64,000 nucleotides of DNA from Acanthaster planci (lineage: Eukaryota > Echinodermata > Asteroidea > Valvatida > Acanthasteridae). The stretch covers positions 1,621,795 through 1,685,794 of the forward strand of contig NW_019091392.1 in NCBI RefSeq assembly GCF_001949145.1. Direction: 5' to 3'. This document shows positions 50,485-63,838 of this stretch, piece after piece (position 1 is the stretch's first letter; each line of letters begins with the position of its first letter). Both the position numbers and the translations under genes were made by a program. Below the pieces are notes generated by a model that worked only from the letters and a program-made list of their open reading frames with translations, had not been told where the DNA came from and searched no databases.

Positions 50485-53400
50485 CAAAAATAGACAAATA
50501 GTCCAGGTGGCAAACTGTGTATTTGGATTTCCAAAAGGAACCGATCATCCGGAGTTCGTTATTCAGGAAAAAATGGTGAAGTCCCCAAAATGGATCGCGT
50601 CTGTTCGTTCCTCCATGCGCTTATTAAACTGTGCTAAGGCCTTGGGGTCTTAAAAATAAATCGTCAAGATTCTGAAATTTCAAGAATCAGATGTGAAGCT
50701 GGTTGAACTTTCAAATGAGGGCGCTCTTGGGATGTCAGAAATGTTGGTTCGAAATTTTCTTAAGAATTGCTTTTGAATGTATTTTTAAGACAAGAGGATA
50801 GAGATTGGTCGTTTTGGATGTTGCGTTCACTTAACGAAGTTCGAGTACGGGGAGGCCGTTCGAGGAAATGCGTGTCTGGGCATAGTGCTCATTTTGCTTG
50901 AAATAAAGTACATTTTGTACATCATAACATGAATTTAAGCATCAATTCCTTCCCTCATGGTTTAATTCACATGTATTTCTTACATTTTCAAATCTTCATG
51001 GAGCAGTACCCCCGCACACAGAAAAACTTTATACCACTACTCGCGCAACCTATTTGATAAGAGAAACGCATATTGCGTATGGGGCTCGCAACCATTTTTC
51101 TGCCTTTCTCTCTATGAGGGAAAACGTACCCAGTCCCAGTAGGAGATTACTGTACATGTTTTTCTCCGTACATTAAATTCGTCAGTTTGACCCTTCATAT
51201 TTCAAATCTTCAAAATTGAGTCTATTTTCATGTCAGAAAGTATGCTGCACGGTGATAAATTTATGTGCAACCCCGTGCCCATGTCGGAAATTTAATCGGA
51301 GAGGGCGGGCACGCCGTGCGCCCCACCCATCGAACTTGGACGGCACTGTTTTTATATCAGGCAAATTTGCTTCCCCCGATTTTCACCGCATTATAAAATA
51401 AGGGATTTTCATTCCTTTTACTGAAAAAAATGGGCGTGGCAACATGTTTTCTGACCTGCCAAGTTCTTACCATGTATTTTGGTGAAGGATTAGGTGATTC
51501 ATAATCCATTCTTTGAGACACGAGATACGATAAAAATAAGCCAGAAGTTGCAGCTTACACCATTTGTCGGGTTGTCTTTTGTTTTTCTTTGTATTCCCTT
51601 TTGAAAACATTTTAATAATGTTGGGGGTATAGCACAAAATTCTACCACAAGTTGAAGCCACATACTACCTAGAAATATTCTCTCAGGTCTATTCAACCAA
51701 TTTATGCAGTCAGACCGTAGATGTAGTTGAGCACCCTCATATTTTATGTCCATGCTCCTTGTCTAGAAACTCACCCATGACTGATTTGGAAACATTCAGT
51801 TTCAACTCTGCCGGGGTCAGTGTGATTGCTGCATGATTGTGACCCGTCTGGCCCTTCTCAGTTAAGCTTTCGCACCAAAAGTGCAACAAGAATTCCAGCA
51901 ATTGTACGTTTTGTATGTGGGTCGGTTCAATGTCCGACCACTTGTTAGTTAAACTGTTTGTCTGCAATGACTTGCCTTGGGGCCAAGCCATGAATTACAA
52001 AATGCGGCTTTGATTTCCAGCTGCCCTAAGTTTGAGTGATTGTGTGGTTTCGGGGAGTCGTTCCGTGCCGTTTCATGAATCTGTCGTCTGTGAACCGTCC
52101 GGCTGTTCACTCAGGCTGACATTGCGCCCTACGTACAGGTCCATGATGACCACAGTTTCAGCACATAAATACAGCGCCATGCATGAATCCGCTGAGTTAA
52201 AATTGTAAACTATGCATTGGATTACACCACGTAGTATCTTGAAAGTCGACCTACTTTTTGATCAGCGAAACGTGTTGCAATTTGAGCCCAAGGTTTGGTA
52301 TATTATACGTCATGGCCGTGCTCATAATTAACAATAAGTTGTTTTTAAGCCTTTCTCTTTTTTTTTTCACCAGCGGATTTAAGGTTGCACCCGGCCTGTT
52401 TTGTTTTTCGTTTTTTAACCTTCAATTCTCCTCTTTTTACGTACTTCTACAGCTTTTAACTACAGTTTTGTATTTAGTTACTTTTTTGCAACAAAAATAC
52501 CGGAAATGTGGGGAAATTTCCTTGAAAGTAGGAATATTAATTATACTGTAAAATTAAAAATGACTAGCCATGAGGATCTACCCAGCGAGGAGAATTAATT
52601 TCGACCGTACATGCCTTATTACTGAGCAATCGTAATCTGCGCTCACGCCCTTAACCTACCCAATTAATCAGCCCACTGGCGTAAACAGCCCACTGACGAA
52701 CACATTTGTGATAGAACACTGCCAAACTAACAACACTCAACGCTACTGTATTCCAGTTACTATCTTCGCAACTTGCCCGCGTTATGCTTACTGCAACCAT
52801 CGTATTTTGAGATATATATATCAGAGATAACACTGTGTCTGACAAGGCTAGCATTCAAGCAGATGTTGTACGTGAGTAATTCACAATGAACGACGGGCTG
52901 GAAGGAACAGTTTGGCTAATACCAACGGTATGCTGAACTCCGACGGAATTGATTGACCATAACGGGTTCCGGATAAACGTCTGCGTAAACCATCGGAGTA
53001 AACTTGATGGTCCATCTACCAAGGGTTCGTATCCGTTGGCCTTGAAGCTGTCATTATCCTGCCTTGTCAAAGTACCATCCTCTCATACCATACGCGTATA
53101 GTATGCAGCGCCTGCCTCATCTCGTCACTGCGGCGTACAAATTGTGCGCATGCTCTTGAGTGGCGATTGACGAATGGACGTTCTCGTGGGCGCGCGTGCG
53201 GTATGGGTGACTGAATGATGACGGGTGGAACATTATTAATACGTGATCCGAAATGAAGCATTTGCCATTGCGTGACTAGGACATATTGCCGCCTACCTCC
53301 GTTAATATGGCAGTGGGAGACTGAACATCATTATCTCCGTGATTTTTTTCCCCCTCACTAGCGGTCGGTGTGGCTTGGAGCAGACGGGCTGGAGCGCCGT

Positions 53401-53834
53401 TACATTATTCATCATTGTTGGCGGAGAAGCCGTGATGCATGGCACAGTAATAGTTTCTCACTGAAAACAGCACTTTTATAATGCCCAATAGTTGAGTTCA
53501 AGTTGCCTGGACCACAATTGGATAAAAGGCCCGAGTTGTCAGAAAGTGTACCATTTTTGTGCCCACGAGTCTTCTACGTTGAGGTCTGGTAGTTCTCGGC
53601 ACGGTGATCACATGTAGAAGACGATAAGCCCACTTGCTTGGGAGTTGCAGCTGGAAGTCTGGTAGCCTAATATATATTAGCAGCGGATGTATCATACCTT
53701 GAACTTGACCGAAGTGTAATCAGCTGGCTTGATATACCAGCCGTATCGAGGCCGGTAGACGACCTTTTTCTGCTGTAGTCTAACTGTGGTTTCCGCAGCG
53801 CCAGAGATATCCGTCGGAGGGACTTTTACATAAC

Positions 53835-53843
53835 CATAAATAG
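53835..53843 (+). promoter_or_regulatory. TATA-like box of the FABP gene
   Basis: CATAAATAG lies 78-86 bases before the FABP start codon. This is compatible with a short 5'UTR and a TATA-type core promoter. It is a weak match by itself; position relative to a confident intronless gene is the main support. Confidence 0.35.
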
Positions 53844-53920
53844 TAAAACAAGTAATAGAAAACACCACTCTTCATACTTTGAACGTGACATTTTGCTAAA
53901 GAAACAAACAATCGGGCATC

Positions 53921-54346
53921 ATGGCGAACGAAGCCGAGCTGTTGAAATTTGCAGGGAAGTGGAAGCTGGAAAAGAGCGAGAACTTTGACGAGTATCTGCG
54001 AAAGATGGATGTGATGTTACCCATGCGGGCGGCCGCTAAGGTCATGACGCCCACGTGCGAAATCGCGGTGGAGGGGAACAACTTCGTGATCAAGATGAAC
54101 GTGCCCGTCATCACGCTGCACGTGCAGAAGTTCAAGATCAACGACAGCTTCGAGGATATGCTGCCCAACGGCAACAAACAGCTCACGCAGGTCAGCTGGG
54201 AGGACGGCAAGATCGTCTTGCGAGAGGTGGACAAGAGCGACCCGCCCCACGTGGTCACGCGAGAGGTCAACGAGAACGGGACGGAGATGATCATGACGTG
54301 TATCAAGGGGGACATAGTCTGTAAAAGACACTACCGGAAAATGTAA
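53921..54346 (+). CDS. Cytosolic fatty-acid-binding protein, intronless
   Basis: A 141-aa single-exon frame of the FABP/CRABP lipocalin family, whose members carry fatty acids or retinoids in the cytosol. Visible family marks: the N-terminal FAGKWKLEKSENFDEYL with GxW (Gly12, Trp14), the helix-turn-helix region MDVMLPMRAAAKVM, the C-terminal VVTREVNENGTEMIMTC, and the P2 motif Arg136-x-Tyr138 (KRHYRKM) that binds the ligand carboxylate. The family is usually 130-137 aa and normally has four exons at fixed positions; none interrupt this frame. Codon third positions are G/C-rich. The start ATGGCG follows CATC. There is a TATA-like box about 80 bases upstream and ATTAAA signals about 105-130 bases after the stop. 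I cannot assign a subtype. It could be a retrocopy or a true intronless gene. Confidence 0.9.
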   Translation: MANEAELLKFAGKWKLEKSENFDEYLRKMDVMLPMRAAAKVMTPTCEIAVEGNNFVIKMNVPVITLHVQKFKINDSFEDMLPNGNKQLTQVSWEDGKIVLREVDKSDPPHVVTREVNENGTEMIMTCIKGDIVCKRHYRKM

Positions 54347-54452
54347 GGCGAAGAAAGTCCCAGATGTTCCTCCTGTGTGGAGTGGAAAACCGAACGTGAA
54401 AGTACTGCATTATTTTGTGCATTGAAGGTACCTACACCTTTGTCTCTATGTT

Positions 54453-54477
54453 ATTAAAGTTTCTCATCTGCATTAAA
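54453..54477 (+). terminator. FABP polyadenylation signals
   Basis: Two ATTAAA hexamers (54453-54458 and 54472-54477) follow the FABP stop by 107-131 bases. ATTAAA is the commonest variant of AATAAA. They suggest the gene has its own 3' end. Confidence 0.4.
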
Positions 54478-57400
54478 GCTCTACAGAAAATTTGTGGAAA
54501 GCAACCTATCTAAAAAGCTTTCATCCTATGAAAGGTAATCACAAAGGCATCACAAAATAATGACTCACCGCCAAGCTCATCACACGCTCCTCTCGGTTCG
54601 TTGGCCGGTTAGACAGACCGTGTCGGCCAAGCGCAGAGCCCGCCTGATGGACTGTTCACCTTCAGCGCAAACCAACCCGTAATGGACGGGTTAAAAAACA
54701 TTGGATTCTCATGGACGGATCTAAGCACGCTTTTGTTATTACCTGGAACATCAGACTGTTCATCCCTTCCCTACACTTGTCTGAGCAACTTACCCGTAAG
54801 TTGTTCTGCTCGTGGTGCTCGTCGAGGCCTGCGTTCAGAGGTTTGCCGCACATTCGTCGTTTTGGCCGCGGACAAGACAGCGAGAAGTGGGTAAAAAAAC
54901 AGTATATTTTCGCAGTCTTTTCATTGCAGCAATCAAAAATAAGCAACATTTAGGGTAAAAGAGCAGCTCACATATATTACCAAAGACAATATTTTGAGAG
55001 GAAAAAACACAGACGCACATCGCAAATAAAATTGTGGTATTTATGAAATAAAAATTGTTATCTCCCTGTATGTTGTATACGAAGCCGACTTAATGCATGC
55101 CGCTTGTACTTTTCAACTGTAATTGGGAAATTAGAGCCGTTAGTTGTTTTAGAAAATAAACAGTTGCGGCGTCAACGTATGTTTATTTATATCTGTCAAA
55201 ATAAGAGGCAACATTAATTGGGTATGATTTCAATGGGGATTGGCATGCGGTCATGTGCTGTCAAAATGTCTATGAAAATATTTTTCAGCTCACAAAATGA
55301 AGTTCACAGAAAAGGCGAAATTTTAAATAATTATCCGATTGCCAAATTCCTTTAAAATCAGCTTACGGTGTGCCATAATGTATGAATGAAGGGAGATATC
55401 GAAAGGGTCTTTTCTCCGAAGCTTTCCTGTGTCATTAAAGTCTGTGTAGATGCTAGTAAAATCCTTTCGTAGAAGGTAAAAAGGAATTCCTGATAAAACT
55501 GAGTTGATAAGATAAGTATTGAGTTCATCACACAGCCGTTTCGAAAATATAGTCGTTTTTGAGGTAGGCCTACATCAGCCACTTTTGTACCAGACGGAGT
55601 TCGACACTACTGGTAAATTTAAAACATCAAGATCCAAGAAAATGCAAACGAAAGACACGGAACTCACTCAGAAAATAAGAACTCAGAAAATATGATTTTC
55701 TCGATAAAAACAAAATAGTTAATGCAAGTGAAATGGCTATTTTCCACTAATTTTACATGTACTCAGTTACTGCAGAGAATATAGGGTATGTGTCCTCGTG
55801 AGGTCAGTGTTGTTTGAGATGAACATAATCCTGATAAACTGCCGGGCTGTTATGGTTTTTCAAGCGAGTGTGCTAGACGAAGAAACAAAAAAACAAACTC
55901 TGTTACACGACAGCGACCGCCCGCGCAGGAATGTAACAGTTGAGTGGAGCGTTGCGCCAGTTGAGAGTAAATTATACCGATAAGCCTAATGTCAAGTCCA
56001 ATATCCACGCGGGACCTGTCTGACACGGAACCGCTTGGCATCACAATGAGGCTGCATTCCTGGACCATATACTTACCCGGCTACTGTTCGGCTTGAGGTA
56101 TTGGAAGTTCAAATTTGCTTTTTTAAAGTTCATTGTTGAGTTTACACTGCGAACGAATGCACGGAGCGGTCTATGCAACGCATTATGCATGCAGACGAAG
56201 GGATAGGTTAGAGGAGATTTCGTGGGACCTATGATGCAAACCCCTTGCTTCATTCATATCGAAAGAAATGCAAAAAATATATATAAAGTGAAGTGATGAA
56301 ATTTCAAATAATGCAAGTTGTATATTTTAGATAGACTTTCAGTGGCGCTAATGTTTTGTTATGCACTCAATACTGAGTATAAACAAGTGTGAAAAGTGAC
56401 TGTGTATTGTTTATTGTGATATTTCTAAGCGCGCGTCGCAATAAAAGTGGTGGTTGCGGGAACAGTTTAATGTATCATCCAATCACGAATTCAAGATTTA
56501 ACATTTTGTACATGAACCATACTTAAGAGTCTGAAGCACTTTGTGTATCGCTTAGCGGAATTTAGATATACCAAGATCGCGTACGTTGTGTCGTACATGT
56601 ACTCATAGACGAAGGCAAATTCTTTCATGATGTGATTAAAGCCAAGAGGCTCGACATGATCATGTAGACGTCCGATGACACGCAATACAATCGTATTCTG
56701 TAATGTAGTAAAGAAGTGGGGGAATCAATGTCTTATTTAAAGACTCACTTGACAGTTTTTAACATTTCATGCAGTCGATGTGAACAAACAAAGAACGATT
56801 AATTACAAAGGCTCTCAACTTTTACAAAAAGGTGATTTGGGCCGCATTTATTTGATAAAAAGTTTATTCACGAGCAGATTTCTGGACATGATTGTGTTCA
56901 AGTTATTATTTCTACTGATATTTACAAAATAAAAATTGGCACACATCCCCACGGCTTTCCCCTAAGAGATGTAAATTCAGATTTCCACCAAATGATGGGT
57001 GTGTCTAATATTAAAATGGCAATGGAAGATTCTGTATGTTGCAATGAATACTTCCAAAAAAAGGGCTAAGATTGAATCTTTTAACTGTATGACGGTGTGA
57101 AAATCTTGAGCACATGCATGAACATATTACAACCATTTTAACTTCTCTAATTAAATATAACTCAATGTATGTATTTTGTGTAAGCTTAACACGACCAGAA
57201 TGTGAACATGTCAGTGGCAACGTATAGTTTAACGTGATCCCTGAAGATAAAAGGCTGAAGAATTAACTTTGACAATAATCTTTTTTGTACATGTATACCA
57301 AGCTGTGTGCATTATAAATGTACCGAATATTGTGTCGTGCACGATAAACGAGGCTGTGCTGTCTCTATTGACTTTTTGTGACAGCGTGTAGCACGCTCTA

Positions 57401-60155
57401 GATTATTAAAACAAAAATGGTAAAATAAAACGCCATTTTGCTCAAGCTGTGAACGTGAGTTTGTTTGCTGAAGTCTGTGATCATCCAAACCTATTCTTTT
57501 TATTGCATTCGCAAGACAAGTGCCATGTAAAGAAAAATCTCTGAGTGATAGAAACAAAAATCTAACTTTAATTTTCACAGAAAGCGAAGCATGGTAAGCC
57601 TGCAGACGGATGAATTTACCAGTTGTCGGATTTAAGTTGACAACTCTTTTTTTTTCCTGTCAGTTCAAACACCCTGTAAATCCCCAAACGGCCAGAGAAC
57701 TCCCCTGAACGGCACCTTTTACGCCTTTTTTTTTGGTTGAGCTCCTTTTCGAAAACCGAGAAAGAGAAGACCCTAGCAGAAAGAGGATGTCACCAGGAAA
57801 CGCTTGATGAACTTATACTTGGGTCTGGTGGGTTGCGCAGTTCATCATAGACTGGAGAAAGCGTCTACTGGAACTAATCGAGAAGATATTGACATGTGAT
57901 TAAAGTAAGAGAGACTGAACATTGTCCAAACTGTTGGTTCCCCTACAGCGGGGGCAAGCGGGGGGGGGGAGGTTGTTTGCACCCTATTGTTTTAAGTAAA
58001 CATTTAAGCCCTCCCAACCATCCTTTATCCTCCGCTTTTGAGAAACACAGCATTTTACGGTGCCGCTCTCCATGCAGCAATAGTGCTTTTATTATAGAGC
58101 CGTCAGAGAATACGTCTGAGGTCTTTGGTACGGTGAGGGTCCCGCCAACACTCTTTCGGGAGTGGGGCATAATTAAGTTTCTCACTCGGCTATAACTGAA
58201 CGATATCAGCAGAGTCGCTGCTCTAAAAAAAACGATAAAGAGACTTGCCACACGATCATTGTTAGCGCATGTCCGAATTACTTGGCTATGCTGACGAAAT
58301 AACGCGCGTGCCCAGCCTATAGCAACCATTTCTCACAGACGTCGTTTTTTTTCCCGGCTGTGCAAGCAATGCAGACGTGGCCTGAGATAATCAAGAAATC
58401 GATCGCAGATTTTTTAGTGTTCCCCCCCCCATATAACTATCTAGTACTCTAAATCAACGACACCTCTTCCGGCTTTTCACGAGGAAATATACAATATGAC
58501 GAGACGCTGCTGAGGCCTGCTCTAGATTCAATTTTCGCCGATACACACTCAAACAAACGCGAACTATTTCTGAATCGACGGAGTGATGAACGGGGCCAGC
58601 TGCACGAGGTTGTCTGTCGGCTGTGGCTGGCCCCGTGCCCACAGCATTCAAGTTCAGGCGCCGACAAAATTGGCGTCACGCACCCTAAACATGATTCGGA
58701 AATGTGGACTGGGACGTGGATAGGAGGTGGCAGTTATGCCAAGAATTCCGGACGTGCTGCCGTGACACCCCCCGGAGCAAAATGTTCCCTTTTGATGTAA
58801 TTATGATAATAACAAGGGGAGATATCCGTGGTTTTTCTCAATAAAGAATTGTGATAATCTCCATCGTGCCGTTGTTATTTGATCTTTTAGCGCCAAATCA
58901 GTGTCGTGTCTTGTCATATTTGCCAGTTCTTACAATGTAAAGGTATGGGGAGTGAAGTCGAGTGATCGAAGGCTTAGAGTGGTGGGGAAATCCTAACTAC
59001 ATCGTGTTGTTGAAATTGCCTATAGATTATTATCTTTGAAATTTCTGAAATCCTATGTGCAAAATCTCCGGTCTTCGCTCCCTTTCTTGTTGCTTAGTAC
59101 ACGGTGTCACACAGTGACTGCCCTAAGCGTGTTTTGGTCCTCTGGTCATTACTTTTTATTTATTAGTTTATTATTATCCGTTATTGCCTTTTTAAATTTT
59201 GTTTGCGTCACTTTTTGTTGCTGTCCGTGGCGTAACTGGGGCCAAAAATTCTGACGGGGTTGCATACATTAATTTTATGCCAGTGGGTGATGATAGCAAC
59301 AGTGGCTTGTACAAAGGTCGAGTACATGTACATTTGGGATTTCACGTACGGATGGGGGGGGGATCCCAGGGAACGATCCTGTACGTGCTTGCCAGATGGG
59401 CGGCACTTCCCCCTGTAGTTATATTACTGGTCTTTGTTGGGAACATCGTGGCTTTACACTATGAACATCTAACCGAAAATCTAGTAATAGCAATGGCGTT
59501 CATTGTCAGTGCACTGTGTTTCTTTTGTTAGGTGTCCGCAGTGTTGCTACTTCCCCGGCCTACTTCATTATGCATGAAGCCCTCACTTACACAAACCGAT
59601 CGCTGAAAGTATGGGCGTAAATCCCTGGGGGATGGGATATATACCCCCCCCCCACTTTTTGATGGGATGGACTATTGAATCACTCCCCACACACTTTTTT
59701 GGTGATGAGCAAAACAATTAATCCGGATTGTGAAGAATGTTTTTGGACTTTCCAACCACTAAAATGTTTGTAATATCACCAAAAAGGAAAGCAATTCTGA
59801 AAATCTATAAATATGCCATTCTGATGTAAGATTCTGCATGAATTTAATACAAATTACAGATGTAAATCTTTATAATGAACAACGCCCCTATATAGTGTAC
59901 CGGCATATGGTGTACCCCCCCCCGCTTTTCAAATTTCCATGGTCGGGCAAGTCACCCCCTACCTTTCCCCATCCCCCATTCCCAAATTTCCAGCACAGAC
60001 TTATACAACTGGCTGAAAAAATAAAATAAGTTGGTCACCTACCCCAACAAAAAGTGTCTTGGTATCTGGGCCCAATGCGTTCAGGCTGATCATCGACAAC
60101 GACAAAGGAAAGTCAGGTCACTCCAATCCATTCACAGCGGGGGTGATGTAAACAA
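54478..60155. other. Gene-poor region downstream of FABP
   Basis: Unassigned DNA with poly-G/poly-C tracts (57960, 58421, 59356, 59645, 59917) and a GGCGTAACTA-type left end near 59227. The 128-aa minus frame at 57943-58329 and the 110-aa plus frame at 59199-59531 have no recognised homology; the second starts inside the repeat. Confidence 0.5.
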
Positions 60156-60446
60156 ATGTCCCTCCTCTTCTCCAACCCCCCCCCCCCACTGCCCCGGCGC
60201 ATCGATTCAGCGGTCCTGGTGCCCAGGACTGAAACGATCCACGACGAAGAGGTTATTCCTTCTTCGTCTTCTCCGGAAGGCCTCATCCACCTGCCTCCTT
60301 CGACTGCCTTACCCCCCTCCCCCAGCACGGATCTCTATAGTCGAATTTCGTCATGTCTGCTGTTGCCATGGAAACGCCATGGTGGGATGTGGCCCTTCGA
60401 GGGACTTCAGAAGGAGATTCCAGACACGACGGAGAATATCGATTCC
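60156..60446 (+). CDS. Possible first coding exon of an unrecognised gene
   Basis: A 97-codon frame starting MSLLFSNPPPPLPRRIDS, Pro/Ser-rich in the middle and ending WPFEGLQKEIPDTTENIDS, directly before a good donor (TTCC|gtaaga) in phase 0. The end is less repetitive than the rest. I do not recognise a family. A second frame and a minus-strand frame overlap it, and poly-C tracts lie next to it, so chance is quite possible. Confidence 0.22.
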
Positions 60447-63400
60447 GTAAGAGACAGTGATCATTCGTGCGAGTGAAACGCAGATCAGTGATATCAACAG
60501 ACCAGAATACCAGCAGTTCGAAACCTTGACAACTGATGTCGAGTTTTGCGCACGCCTTTAGTATAGGAGTCTGGGATTCAAGTTTTTTTTTTTTTCTGAG
60601 GTAGGAAACGAAGCTAGCTCAGGGACGGATACAGGAATTGTTGGGGGGGGGCTCTGGCTTTTTTTTAATGTCTTATTTTGTTCAGACAAACGGAACGATA
60701 ATGATACGTTATACGTGAGCATACATTGTTTACATTGGTACTGGCGCACCTAGGCCTATTTCAATTATTTTTATTATCCCCCTCTTTTTATTTACCTTTT
60801 TAAAATGAAAGGGGGTTCAAATCCTTAACTCCCACCAACCCCTGGATCCGCGCCTGAAACTTTCGAGTTGGCTTAACTTTCAATTTTATGTCTAGGAGTA
60901 AGATATGGCCATTGAATAAAAGGTGCTGACCGCTTTTATGTGTGAGTTTTTTAAACACCTGTTGGAGCATAATGTCTGCTTTTCGCTTCGGGTGCCATGT
61001 GAGCTGAAGGAGTGAAAGCATGGTATTCCCTGTTCGTCACAGTACATGTATAGTCACATTACTCGTATCTCGCTCCTAAAATTTGAAAAAGTAAATGCTT
61101 CAAAGTTTCATCGTCACAATGCGTCGTGAGTTTTCCTGGTAAGCATTTAAAAGTACTCCAACTGGTTTTTGACGTCTTCTTGAGGCAAATAATGTGCAAA
61201 CGGCAATTGGGTAATACCAATGACAAATCCTGTTTCATTCGTTTTTATCAGCTCAACACGCGGGGGCTGGACCAGCGGCGTAACTAGGACTAAATGTCTG
61301 GGGACACCCGGGGGTACACATATTTTTTTCAAGGGGGCACCACAAGAAAATTTCAAAGGAGATTATTCACATATTTTACATTGGGTTGGGTACCTGGGGG
61401 CATGGGCATCCGTTGGGAGCACATGCCCCCTGCCACCCCACCCCTAATTACGTCACAGACCTGGACTGATGGGGTGAAGGTGGGACAGTGAAAGATTCTG
61501 TATGTAAAATGTAATTGGACTCTTCGATGCAATTCTGTTGGTTTAGTTTACCTTATGGTGACCATTATCGAAGTTGAACTCTTTCCCTACGGACATTTTA
61601 CAGAATTTGACCCAAAAGACGCTGTGAAATGTCGTAAAACTAGCATTTGCAAATAATCTGCCATATTCCGGGCGGGAGGAAGGAAAAATAATTTCAGATT
61701 TTTTCATGCAAGTTTTAATGGCCTGAGGGTTGAGGCTATGGCCTTTCTTCCGTCTCTGAAAGAAATGACATGAAACAGACCAAATACTTTCTGCTCCACT
61801 TTTGGTGGGAGCATATAGCTCCCTTTGCGCCCCCCCGGGGGGATTAGGACTTATTAACCCCTGGAACTCAACTCTGAACAAACTTAATAGCACATACTGA
61901 GCAACATTATAGGGAAAACGAGCATTGCTTACTATCAAGCTATGCTAGCCCCGAAGGCACTGAACGCTCGAAGCATCTCCCCCACCTCCTGTATCCGGCC
62001 TACTTCCCTCGACTCATAATTAGTCTGCGGACGAGGGGAAAAATACAAGGTAAACGCCCAGTTTCGGACATGAACTTTCAGTCATTTAGTTCCAGCTGAA
62101 TGTACAGTCACGTGTGGAAACTATTTGACCTGACCCAAAACAGGGGATACGGTGCACGATATGGGTAACCCCCATGTCCAATCCTATACACACTCTACAC
62201 CATTGTTACCTAACACATCCCCCAGATATCTGTAAAGAATTCCTGAGATTCCCATCAAACAATGACCAACAAAAAGGTGGGGGGTGCTCTCCGTCCCATA
62301 TCGTTCATCATATGAAACAGAGAGCTTCACGTTAAGTACACAAGTCATATCGGCTAGACTTTGTGCACGGTACATGAAGTGTCGTCATCAATATGTTAAT
62401 AATATTATACTATTATTTTTGCAAGGCCTAAGTCCTTGCTTATGGAATTCTCCAGAGCGCCAGTTATAATGCATTCCCTTGCCATATCTGTGAATCAATC
62501 AAATCTCGCTATGGATTAATATGGACCATGGACTATGGCTTATAAAGCCTAAAGTCGCGGGTGAAAAGGGAAGAGAATGCAGGAAGCTGATTCTACAACC
62601 AAATTCAGGGCAGTGAAAATAATCCCTAAATGGAAAATTTTGGACTGTAAAAAGAATAAAATAATGAATAATGTGTTACACAAATATTCCCAGATGGACT
62701 ACACTTGCTGTATAGGGTCTTCGATGCACAGTTTCGTACAATATTACTCTGAGCCAGCAAACATAACACTTGCTATACGCCCATTTTACATCAATATCAC
62801 CAGTGACACTTTAAGGGACGAGGGGGAATGGAGGATAACGCGGCCATGAAAATTCGAAATGCGGGGGAGGAGGTTGTGGCACTGATGGGCGCTAATTATG
62901 ATACTGAGGTACATCATAATACGTAACCCCTTGAGCGTATTTAAAGGTTTATTTTAAAATCTTGCACTACTTCTGAATGTATTTAAGTTTGGGGGAGAAG
63001 CTCGAAATACCTTCCGCCCTTTTTTCCCTATACCACTGACAGATGAGGTGATCCAAACGCCGGTGAAAAAGTGGGGTATGATAGGCCCCATATATCTGGC
63101 GATGTTTACTCCTGCAGGAGCGCCACTTCACGAGCTTGTGACCCTCTCCTTGGTATGCAACCCCTTCTGCTGCTCCGGACTAGTTTCCGGTGCAATTTCA
63201 AACTTGGCAAATAAGAGAACAGGCTCTATCCAAGTCTCCTCTGTGATGCGATCGTTGGCCTAGTAACCACTATATTGAGAGGGGTTGCCATTGGCGGCAG
63301 TTGGTGAGAAATCAATGTTTGTTTCACAGAGTAGAGAAGGAGACTACGGAGGAGCTGGCAGAAAGGAGCCAGTAAATCGCCTACACAGCAACCCCTCCTC

Positions 63401-63838
63401 CTCCAACCTCCTGCGTCCAGACTGACTTTCCCCACTCAGCCTCGAGCTCAAACCGGGGGGGGGAGGTTATATCGCGCACCGCTCGATACAACGCTCTGCA
63501 AAGTGTGACAGCTCGCGGCTACCGATGGAGATCAACTTTACCGCACTGCCGCATCGACTCTTCCTCACTCAACTTGCAATATAGTCGGTGCTCCCAAACA
63601 AGTTTTAAGAAATTTCGTGAGAGCTTTATTCTGTGAAACGTTGCTACACAATGACGATGGCTTTCGGTGCACTTTACGTCTTTGTAAAACAGACAAGAAC
63701 AACAAACAGAACAGAACGGAATGAGTTTTTTTGTGAATGTTTACATGGCCTGTGAACGTTCTTTTAATACCGATTTATAGAGTAACGTTAATTTCTCTGC
63801 AGTAAAAGTAATGGTTTTGTTGGAGCATAACCAACTTC
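60447..63838. other. Right-hand region
   Basis: Holds the 61273-61458 element and poly-G tracts (60642, 63456). No gene recognised in any frame. Confidence 0.5.
61273..61458. mobile_element. Short inverted-repeat element of the GGCGTAACTA type
   Basis: The left end CAGCGGCGTAACTAGG and the right end CCTAATTACGTCACAG are imperfect inverses (about 12 of 16 positions), enclosing 186 bp rich in G and C runs. The element is non-coding. A related left end (GTGGCGTAACTGGGGCC) lies at about 59227. Confidence 0.55.

Larger units (their letters stand above)
48130..53920. other. Region between BRF1 and FABP starts
   Basis: BRF1 and the FABP gene diverge, so both promoters lie here. The foldback at 48885-49480 and the GGCGTAACTA element at 50208-50484 are the only recognised items. 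CpG-rich patches occur near 53100-53250. No further gene identified. Confidence 0.6.

Noticed and set aside
54017-54331. Frames on both strands overlapping the FABP gene
   Set aside because: They are alternate-frame shadows of the FABP coding sequence.
57943-58329. 128-aa minus-strand frame
   Set aside because: Includes the translation of a poly-C/poly-G tract at its end and shows no domain.
59199-59531. 110-aa plus-strand frame with hydrophobic stretches
   Set aside because: Starts inside a GGCGTAACT-type repeat and crosses a 9-base G run; no homology seen.
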